Shown here in pieces: positions 7,240 to 11,800 of a DNA stretch of 11,800 nt (positions within the stretch are counted from its first letter, which is position 1; the number at the start of each line of letters is the position of its first letter). The notes under the pieces were generated by a model, which did no database searches, was not told where the DNA came from, and saw nothing but the letters and a program-made list of their open reading frames with translations. Source of the DNA: Tannerella sp. (GTDB lineage Bacteria > Bacteroidota > Bacteroidia > Bacteroidales > Tannerellaceae); assembly GCA_031272655.1 (NCBI GenBank), contig JAISTJ010000082.1, positions 1 through 11,800 on the forward strand, in the 5' to 3' direction. Position numbers and translations under genes: made by a program.

Positions 7240-8880
7240 ATGAAAACAATATTTAAAAGTATTATAGCGGCAATAGTTCTTATGCCATTATGTTCATGCG
7301 AAGATTTTCTGTATGAAGATCCGAAAGGCCAGTTAGCGCAGAGCACATTCTTTAGTACCGAAAGCGATTTAGACCTTGCCTTGGCTGCATTCAACAAACA
7401 GATAGCAGGACGTCAGGCAAGAAATGAAGGACAAGTACACATGTGGGCAGGAGATGATCTTTCTACCCATCCTGCCAGTAACAAGGAAGATTTCCGCGGA
7501 TTCGACTGCTATAATGTCTCTGCCGGAGCCTCGCGCCTCAGAAACTTTTGGAGTTTGACCTATAAGATTATTAAGGCTGCCAACTACATTATTAATAATG
7601 CAGGCAAACTTAACGGCATTGACGCCCGTATAGACGATCGCGTAAAGACTTCTATAGCTCAGGCTCACTACTGGCGCGGATTTGCTTACTTCCAGTTCCT
7701 GTTTTGCTGGGGCGAAGTTCCTCTCGTTTTAACCGACGAGATGAATTATGAAGAACCCCTCGCTTCCAAGGAAGAAATTATGTCGCAGGTAATCAGCGAT
7801 TTGCTAAAAGCCGAAGCAGACCTTCCGGAGCAATGGACAGGCACACCATGGTCCATGAACGGCATGAATATAAACGTTTCCAAAGGAGCTGCAACAGCTA
7901 CTCTGGCGTATGTATATATGTGCTATGCAGGCTGGCCTTACAACAAGACCGAGTATTACGCTCAGGCCGCCGCCAAAGCTAAAGAAGTTGTTGACGGCTG
8001 TTCGGAACCTGGTATCGGCAATGGCAGGTATTACTACAAACTGCTTGATGAATACTGGAAAATTCATTCCCGTGAATACAATTTCCAAAACCCCGAAGTG
8101 CTTCTCGCTACTTACTACAAGGACGACCTTGAAGAGGCGATGTCCACCTATTGCGACATGATAGAAGATTACCAGGGTGGCGGTTGGAATGACTCGGGCG
8201 CTGAAATTCTTTTCTGGAAAAACTTCCCTGACGGACCGCGTAAAAAAGCTACGTTCCCGGATTCGACCCTGACACAAGCCTACGGACTTGTTCCATGGTG
8301 GTATGACCCGAAATATGATCAGGACGGTCACCGTGCAGTTTGTAACCCGTGGTATTTAGCAGCTTGCGAAGCTGAAGACGCTGAATTTGACTGGCATCTC
8401 AGCATCAGCGCACAACGCAGCCCGATGACAGGCGAGAAATCCCACAAAACAATCCGTCTCTCTGAAGTGTTCTGCTGGTATGCTGAAGCAGTAGGACGTT
8501 CGGGGCAGGTTAATGATCTGGCTATCAAATGCCTCAATGCTGTACGCAACCGAGCTGACGGCGCCGAGACTAACATTTATTCCGGCATAACCGACCCGAC
8601 AGCTCTTGCCGAAGCTGCATACAACGAGCATGGATGGGAAATAGGAGGTTACATGTGGGGCAGTCTCGCACCGCGCTACCACGATATGTTCCGTATGTAT
8701 CGCTGTAAAGAGCATTTTGAATATCGCGTCAGAAACGAGCCTATCGAAGTAGCAGTAGTTGATGGAGTTCCTGTTTACCGCCATGAATTGGTCCCCGTAA
8801 CAGGCACATGGAGCGATAGCCGCCTTTGGGCGCCCTATCCGGCAGATGATGCCATGTTAAACCCGAATCTCCATAGATAA
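7240..8880 (+). CDS. SusD/RagB-type nutrient-binding outer-membrane lipoprotein
   Basis: This 546-residue surface lipoprotein is the hinged lid of the SusC channel and binds the incoming glycan or peptide. It has a signal peptide with lipobox MPLCSC (lipidated Cys20), followed by EDFLYEDPKGQLAQSTFFSTESDLDLALAAFN, the standard SusD opening. Helical TPR-type segments carry HYWRGFAYFQFLFCWGEVPLV (about 147-168), and the C-terminal RagB/SusD domain has the CLNAVRNRADG motif and ends YPADDAMLNPNL, as in most family members. It is aromatic-rich in the middle (several W/Y clusters at 230-370), which suits carbohydrate stacking, though this does not prove a sugar substrate. Length and both ends are complete. 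It is the second and last gene of the susC operon and a strong terminator lies 30 nt after the stop. The start ATG at 7240 directly precedes a basic n-region (MKTIFK). Confidence 0.96.
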   Translation: MKTIFKSIIAAIVLMPLCSCEDFLYEDPKGQLAQSTFFSTESDLDLALAAFNKQIAGRQARNEGQVHMWAGDDLSTHPASNKEDFRGFDCYNVSAGASRLRNFWSLTYKIIKAANYIINNAGKLNGIDARIDDRVKTSIAQAHYWRGFAYFQFLFCWGEVPLVLTDEMNYEEPLASKEEIMSQVISDLLKAEADLPEQWTGTPWSMNGMNINVSKGAATATLAYVYMCYAGWPYNKTEYYAQAAAKAKEVVDGCSEPGIGNGRYYYKLLDEYWKIHSREYNFQNPEVLLATYYKDDLEEAMSTYCDMIEDYQGGGWNDSGAEILFWKNFPDGPRKKATFPDSTLTQAYGLVPWWYDPKYDQDGHRAVCNPWYLAACEAEDAEFDWHLSISAQRSPMTGEKSHKTIRLSEVFCWYAEAVGRSGQVNDLAIKCLNAVRNRADGAETNIYSGITDPTALAEAAYNEHGWEIGGYMWGSLAPRYHDMFRMYRCKEHFEYRVRNEPIEVAVVDGVPVYRHELVPVTGTWSDSRLWAPYPADDAMLNPNLHR

Positions 8881-8909
8881 CATAAAACCAATTCTTTGTG
8901 TTAAAAGGT

Positions 8910-8955
8910 CTGACGGCCTGCTCTTAGTATAGAAAGAGTAGGCCGTCAGTTTTTT
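8910..8955 (+). terminator. Strong rho-independent terminator of the susCD operon
   Basis: A 16-bp stem runs CTGACGGCCTGCTCTT (8910-8925) against AAGAGTAGGCCGTCAG (8934-8949), with one G-U pair and an 8-nt loop, directly followed by six T (8950-8955). It sits between the convergent susD and beta-barrel genes. Read on the minus strand the stem is followed by ACCTTTT, so it may also stop the opposite transcript, less efficiently. Confidence 0.92.
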
Positions 8956-8972
8956 ATAAATACAAGGAATCT

Positions 8973-9491
8973 TCAGAACTTGACGGAGATGCCGCCGCTG
9001 AAGTTGTTGAAGCCGGTGCTTGCTTCGGCGAAGACGCCGAGCCAGTTGGTCAGATAGTAGCGACCACCGACATGGGCGTACAGGGCAAAACGGGATTTGT
9101 CGTGGTCAATCTTATATGTGGTGATGTGATAATTAGGGTCAACGCCTGCATACGTGTCTAACCGGTCAACAAACTGATAATGAACATTTAAACGCAATCC
9201 CGCGATATAAATCTTCTCAACTTCGGCTCCGAAACTATCTTTGTAATACCCACCGAAAAACCCGCCGCCAAGGGTACATTCATCAACGAAAAGCTTCGTC
9301 AGGCAGTATTCGTAGAACACCGAAACAGCCGTAGCATTGTCTTTGGAAAGCGGACCGATGCCCGTATTGACGCCCACATTGACGCCTATCAAACTGTTGC
9401 CCTGCTCAAAAGTGTACAAATCATCGTACTGAGCCTTTAACGATGTTGCCGACAGGGCAGCAATAGCTATAACAATCATTAATCTATTCAT
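8973..9491 (-). CDS. Small outer-membrane beta-barrel protein
   Basis: This is a 172-residue exported protein with a clear signal peptide (MNRLMIVIAIAALSATSLKA, cleavage before QYDDL). The mature part alternates polar and apolar residues with many Gly and Tyr (VGVNTGIG, GGGFFGGYYKD, FALYAHVGGRYYLTNWLGVFAEASTG) and ends GISVKF with a terminal Phe, the pattern of an 8-strand-class outer-membrane barrel. The motif GGRYYLTNWLGVFAEA near the end is common in Bacteroidetes OmpA-barrel-like proteins of unknown role. It has no peptidoglycan-binding domain. It starts 2 nt after the metallophosphoesterase stop, so it is the downstream gene of a two-gene unit, probably translationally coupled. No specific function can be assigned. 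Confidence 0.8.
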   Translation of the reverse strand: MNRLMIVIAIAALSATSLKAQYDDLYTFEQGNSLIGVNVGVNTGIGPLSKDNATAVSVFYEYCLTKLFVDECTLGGGFFGGYYKDSFGAEVEKIYIAGLRLNVHYQFVDRLDTYAGVDPNYHITTYKIDHDKSRFALYAHVGGRYYLTNWLGVFAEASTGFNNFSGGISVKF

Positions 9492-9493
9492 AA

Positions 9494-10639
9494 TCAGCGT
9501 TTTAGAGATTTATCGAAAATAATATGAAGCACAACTATCTCGGAATGAGTGCCTATGCGATACGGCGGGCCGGCGCAACCGACACCCGAAGTAATGAAAA
9601 ATTGCGTGTCGCCCTTGCGGTAATAGCCGTATGGGCACTCGTAAACGAGGTGCAATAACAGCGACTGCGGCCATAACTGCCCGTTGTGGGTATGCCCATG
9701 CAGACCTATGTCCACATGATTCATGGCAAGTTCGTTCAGACGATTAGGCTGATGGTCAAGCACTATAACCGGTTTCAGAGAGTCCAAACCGTTCATCAGT
9801 GCGGACAGCGGAGCGCGGTTCCTGTGATTGATATAGTCGTCGCGCCCTATCAGATAGAATGACGAATCCGGAGCTAAAATAACCGAGTCAATCAGCAGTT
9901 TGGCGCCCGTTTTTTCTATCCATCGCAGTTTGGCGAAGCGGTTGGCGCGGTACTCGTGGTTGCCGAGCGACATATACACACCAAGCGGCGCTTTCAGCTT
10001 CTTCAGTTCGTCCTCCGTATGCTGCTTTTCGGCAAAACGTGTCTCGTAATCTATTATGTCTCCGACAATTACCGTCATATCGGGGTTTTGCGCATTACAC
10101 AGTTCGACGACTTGCCTTACCTGTTTTTTTCGTATCATTTCGCCTATATGCCAGTCGGCCGTCAGCACAACCGTCAGACTATCACGCCCTTTAGCCTCTT
10201 TCGGAACGGTGATATAAACATGTTGCACAGTGGGATACCGCACATTCCTGTATCCGAAAATCATCAGCGCCACGATGCCGAGCGTTATGAAGATGAAAAG
10301 GAACACCTTCGTGCGCCCCCAATAGAGGTTTACCATCATCGGATACCACGCCCAGCGTTTGTTGAGCAGGTGAAGAAGCGCCAGAAAAAGGAGCGCGAAA
10401 GTGATGTACATTGAAGCGACATACCAAGTGTTGCAAAACAGCATCAAAGGCACAAAAATCACATCGGGCAGGTAGTTATGGAAGATAAAACCTATAAAGA
10501 AGATGAGGATTTCGAGGACAAGCGCTAAGACGAACGGTATCCTGAGGCTTTTCTTCGGCGGAAGAGCCTGATAACCACGCCACATAATATATGAACTGAA
10601 TATTATCTGGCCAAAAATAGATTGCAGAAATACTTTCAT
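9494..10639 (-). CDS. Membrane-anchored calcineurin-like metallophosphoesterase
   Basis: This 381-residue protein has an N-terminal membrane part of about four helices (around 8-20, 34-54, 60-92 and 111-130), followed by a calcineurin-type metallophosphoesterase domain resembling YkuE/YaeI proteins. The five metal motifs are intact: ADWH (Asp162, His164), GDIID (Asp194), GNHE (Asn227, His228), DHQP (His296) and GHTHNGQ (His316, His318). The first motif has Trp where Leu or Ile is usual. Topology suggests that the catalytic domain faces the periplasm, since the last helix is followed by the domain with no further anchor, but this depends on helix count. Relatives act on phospholipid-linked or nucleotide phosphoesters; the substrate here is unknown. 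A TAnnTTTG box lies 28 nt before the ATG at 10639. The beta-barrel gene follows after 2 nt. Confidence 0.9.
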   Translation of the reverse strand: MKVFLQSIFGQIIFSSYIMWRGYQALPPKKSLRIPFVLALVLEILIFFIGFIFHNYLPDVIFVPLMLFCNTWYVASMYITFALLFLALLHLLNKRWAWYPMMVNLYWGRTKVFLFIFITLGIVALMIFGYRNVRYPTVQHVYITVPKEAKGRDSLTVVLTADWHIGEMIRKKQVRQVVELCNAQNPDMTVIVGDIIDYETRFAEKQHTEDELKKLKAPLGVYMSLGNHEYRANRFAKLRWIEKTGAKLLIDSVILAPDSSFYLIGRDDYINHRNRAPLSALMNGLDSLKPVIVLDHQPNRLNELAMNHVDIGLHGHTHNGQLWPQSLLLHLVYECPYGYYRKGDTQFFITSGVGCAGPPYRIGTHSEIVVLHIIFDKSLKR

Positions 10640-10666
10640 CGTTTCTAATTATTCTGTTTTCGGGTA

Positions 10667-10674
10667 CAAAAGTA
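10667..10674 (-). promoter_or_regulatory. -7 box for the metallophosphoesterase unit
   Basis: On the minus strand TACTTTTG fits TAnnTTTG, 28 nt before the ATG at 10639. No TTTG lies at the ideal 19-nt distance. The nearest candidate is a TTG with a 23-nt gap, so the promoter is weaker on paper than those at 3078 and 4066. Confidence 0.5.
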
Positions 10675-10728
10675 CTAAAAAGTTTTTTGTTATTGCACAA
10701 CAAAATAAAAACTATAAAAAAAAATTAT

Positions 10729-10736
10729 TATTTTTG
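10729..10736 (+). promoter_or_regulatory. Possible -7 box for the ACP gene
   Basis: TATTTTTG fits TAnnTTTG and lies 23 nt before the ATG at 10760. There is no TTTG or TTG at the expected distance upstream, and the sequence is A/T-rich, so a chance match is possible. The divergent 10640-10759 gap contains this box and the one for the opposite strand and nothing else I can identify. Confidence 0.35.
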
Positions 10737-10759
10737 TCGTTCATTTTAAGCAAAAAAGA

Positions 10760-11008
10760 ATGGATAAAAATGAATTGGCATTGAGGTTGAACACACTGTT
10801 GGCTGAAGAGTTTGAGGTTGAAGCAGAGGCAATTACGCCTGATGCAAACATCAAAAGTACGTTAATGCTCGACAGTTTGAGCCTCGTTGATATGGTGGCG
10901 CTGATAGAGAGCGCTTTCGGCGTCAGCGTCAAAGGTACGGAGGCCGCATCGGTACAAACTTTCGGCGCTTTGTATGATTTTATTTATGACCGCATGCAAT
11001 CGAAATGA
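10760..11008 (+). CDS. Acyl carrier protein
   Basis: This is an 82-residue acidic acyl carrier protein. Helix II carries LMLDSLSLVDMVALIE, where Ser39 in the DSL motif takes the 4'-phosphopantetheine arm that carries growing acyl chains. Length and the acidic start (MDKNELALRLNTLLAEEFEVE) are normal. It differs from a housekeeping AcpP in lacking the usual LGADSLD form and in its partner: it overlaps the next gene by 4 nt (ATGA), a hotdog dehydratase, rather than sitting next to fabF. Such ACP-dehydratase pairs open aryl-polyene or flexirubin-type clusters in Bacteroidetes. No ketosynthase, acyltransferase or ammonia-lyase gene follows in the window, so its present pathway is uncertain. It may be a leftover of a lost cluster. 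Confidence 0.9.
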   Translation: MDKNELALRLNTLLAEEFEVEAEAITPDANIKSTLMLDSLSLVDMVALIESAFGVSVKGTEAASVQTFGALYDFIYDRMQSK

Positions 11009-11301
11009 AGCAGGCGATAGCGACAGGCGAAGAGATTAAACGCCTCATCCCGCAACGCGAGCCGATGTTGATGATAGATGCGTTTTATGAAGCCACTGAT
11101 ACAGAGGCTGATACAGGCGTTACCGTATCCGAAGACAGTCTGTTGGTTGATGAAGGGATGCTGTCGGAAGCAGGGTTGGTTGAACATATCGCACAGTCGG
11201 CTTCGGCGTTTGCAGGCTACAAGGCTTTGATGCAGGATTCGACGGCTTCCGACGGGACAAAGTCCCGTCATTGCGAGGAACGAAGCAATCCCGTAGATTA
11301 A
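11005..11301 (+). pseudogene. Truncated hotdog-fold 3-hydroxyacyl-ACP dehydratase
   Basis: This is a 98-codon frame whose first 80 or so residues match the N-terminal half of FabZ-like dehydratases of secondary fatty-acid clusters: LIPQREPMLMIDAFYEA (12-30) and GLVEHIAQSASAFAGYKALMQ (57-77), the hotdog helix with the catalytic-type Glu60. Family members have about 130-150 residues, and the second half of the beta sheet is absent. From residue 83 the frame runs into a dispersed repeat (DGTKSRHCEERSNPVD) and stops within 16 codons. Nothing resembling the lost half was found in any frame downstream to 11542. It overlaps the ACP gene by ATGA. The product would probably not fold as a dehydratase, so it is called a broken gene, but expression of a shortened protein cannot be excluded. 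Confidence 0.75.
11251..11294 (+). repeat. Dispersed repeat element, copy B
   Basis: The element begins with a perfect 7-bp hairpin (GACGGGA 11251-11257, TCCCGTC 11263-11269), then carries the core GCGAGGMACGAAGCAATCC (M = A, 11273-11291) with a nested ATTGC/GCAAT inverted repeat. It is the same family and orientation as copy A at 3004-3036. The insertion supplies the last 16 codons of the truncated dehydratase. Confidence 0.85.
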
Positions 11302-11362
11302 GGGCTTTCAGCCCTCATTTAGGCCATCGGCGGCCATATCCGCAGGGCGTTGCACTACGCTA
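11301..11362 (+). repeat. Second palindrome-rich repeat-like stretch
   Basis: Directly after copy B is AGGGCT-TTC-AGCCCT (11301-11315, a perfect 6-bp palindrome), then GGCCATCGGCGGCC and CGCAGGGCGTTGC. The sequence resembles a second widespread short repeat in Bacteroidales genomes (consensus from memory, 'GGGCTTTCAGCCC...CAGGGCGTTGC'). Only one copy is in the window, so the repeat status rests on that resemblance and on its hairpin structure. Confidence 0.5.
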
Positions 11363-11542
11363 ATGTTCTGCAGAGACACGCAACTGCACGCCTCTACCCC
11401 GCCAGCCATACGGGTTTACACCCTTACCGGCACCCTCGTCATCATCAGCCCGTTGCAGCAAGGCGAAACAGTCATCCCCCTTCCGCGCGGTCTCTACATT
11501 GTGAAAGCAGGCGACACGGTAAGAAAAGTAACAGCATGGTAA
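11363..11542 (+). pseudogene. Headless T9SS C-terminal sorting-domain remnant
   Basis: A short frame (59 codons from ATG 11363) reads IRVYTLTGTLVII, then IPLPRGLYIVKAGDTVRKVTAW before TAA at 11540-11542. This is the pattern of a type IX secretion C-terminal signal (VYTLxGxLV, then PxGxYIVxxGxxxxKV), which normally ends a large secreted protein. Here no cargo domain precedes it: the frame is closed by TAG at 11294 and the upstream 60 nt are repeat sequence. There is no signal peptide, so it could not be exported as it stands. The best reading is the surviving 3' end of a deleted T9SS cargo gene. An in-frame fusion to the dehydratase is excluded because they are in different frames. Confidence 0.6.
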
Positions 11543-11547
11543 AGAAC

Positions 11548-11604
11548 AAAATTCTACAAAAATGTAGAAAATGGGGTAAAAATTCTACAAAAATGTAGAA
11601 AATG
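11548..11604. promoter_or_regulatory. Tandem identical 26-bp repeats, each holding a 7-bp dyad
   Basis: Two identical 26-nt units (11548-11573 and 11579-11604) are spaced 31 nt apart. Each contains the perfect dyad TTCTACA-AAAA-TGTAGAA (11552-11569 and 11583-11600). A 31-nt period is close to three helical turns, so two bound dimers would lie on the same DNA face. They sit 89 nt before the binding-protein ATG and look like a double operator. TACA/TGTA half-sites recall BlaI/MecI/CopY-family operators, but those usually have a shorter centre. The regulator is not in the window. Confidence 0.65.
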
Positions 11605-11651
11605 AAATGAGGGCATTTTTGCTACTTTGCTGATATTTAGGTGTTTTTAGT

Positions 11652-11679
11652 TTTGGCACGGTTTTTGACGTTATACTTG
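11652..11679 (+). promoter_or_regulatory. Weak candidate promoter for the binding-protein gene
   Basis: TTTG (11652-11655) is followed after 16 nt by TATACTTG (11672-11679), one mismatch from TAnnTTTG, with shorter than usual spacing and only 13 nt before the ATG. Another partial match, CTACTTTGC, lies near 11621-11629, closer to the operator-like dyads. I cannot decide between them. Confidence 0.3.
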
Positions 11680-11692
11680 TAAAAAGATAACG

Positions 11693-11800
11693 ATGAAAGT
11701 CTTGTTTGCAGGAGTGTTAATGTTGGCAGGCATGGTCTGCCGGGCGCGTGAGATAGTAGATATGGCAGGCGCACGGATGACTGTGCCTGACCGTATTGAG
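11693..11800 (+). CDS. BtuF/FecB-like periplasmic binding protein (3' partial)
   Basis: The first 36 codons of a gene run off the right edge. ATG at 11693 begins a signal peptide (MKVLFAGVLMLAGMVCRA), followed at once by REIVDMAGARMTVPDRIE. The DxxGRxVxVPxxIxR-type opening is characteristic of class III (helical backbone) periplasmic binding proteins for cobalamin, haem or ferric siderophores. The remaining domain and any permease or ATPase lie outside the window, so the ligand is unknown. Tandem dyads at 11548-11604 may control it. I see no cobalamin riboswitch in the 90 nt before the start. Confidence 0.75.
   Translation, partial: MKVLFAGVLMLAGMVCRAREIVDMAGARMTVPDRIE

Noticed and set aside
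11350..11598. An 82-codon plus-strand frame running through the repeat and the dyads.
   Set aside because: It is rich in His, Arg and Pro, covers the sorting-domain remnant in the wrong frame and continues through the tandem dyads. It has no family resemblance.
11548..11604. A minimal CRISPR array.
   Set aside because: There are only two units with a 5-nt gap between them, no spacers of normal length and no cas genes.
11605..11692. Possible cobalamin riboswitch before the BtuF-like gene.
   Set aside because: The space is too short for the roughly 200-nt element and the conserved B12-box pattern is not visible.

Overview
The window looks like a chromosomal segment from a member of the order Bacteroidales. 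The evidence is a SusC/SusD outer-membrane nutrient-uptake pair, promoters of the Bacteroidetes type (TTTG, 19 nt, TAnnTTTG) in place of -35/-10 boxes, start sites without Shine-Dalgarno sequences, an M20 deacylase with the 'GSNDAGAS' signature I associate with Bacteroidetes ArgE, a remnant of a type IX secretion (T9SS) C-terminal signal, and dispersed repeats whose translation reads 'SRHCEERSN'. Species cannot be assigned from the sequence alone.

Layout. (1) 3-2249, plus strand: the 3' part of an ArgE-like M20 deacylase, then after 6 nt a polysaccharide-flippase-type membrane protein. (2) 2239-3057, minus strand: a lone TroA/ZnuA-like metal-binding lipoprotein. It converges on the flippase with an 11-nt overlap, and its N-terminal coding region runs through two repeat elements. 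(3) 3135-3923, plus: a family 2 glycosyltransferase. (4) 4066-8955, plus: a self-contained SusC-SusD operon with its own promoter, a leader of about 120 nt containing a 13-codon ORF, and a strong intrinsic terminator. (5) 8973-10639, minus: a membrane-anchored metallophosphoesterase followed after 2 nt by a small outer-membrane beta-barrel protein. (6) 10760-11301, plus: an acyl carrier protein overlapping, by ATGA, a hotdog-fold 3-hydroxyacyl-ACP dehydratase that is cut short by a dispersed repeat. (7) 11301-11692: about 390 nt of decayed or regulatory DNA, holding a second repeat, a headless T9SS sorting-domain remnant and two identical tandem operator-like dyads. (8) 11693-11800, plus: the start of a BtuF/FecB-type periplasmic binding protein.

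How the parts work together. SusC and SusD should form one outer-membrane importer, a TonB-dependent barrel with a lipoprotein lid. No glycoside hydrolase, protease or regulator lies beside it, so the substrate cannot be inferred. The ACP/dehydratase pair resembles the start of an aryl-polyene or flexirubin-type fatty-acid cluster, but the rest is missing here and the dehydratase has lost its C-terminal half. The flippase and glycosyltransferase suggest envelope glycan synthesis but are separated by an oppositely oriented gene.

The least ordinary material is the SusC leader, the repeat-encoded N-terminus of the metal-binding lipoprotein, and the stretch from 11251 to 11692, where two repeat families, a truncated gene, an orphan secretion tag and a tandem operator lie side by side. 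I saw no tRNA, rRNA, CRISPR array or transposase.
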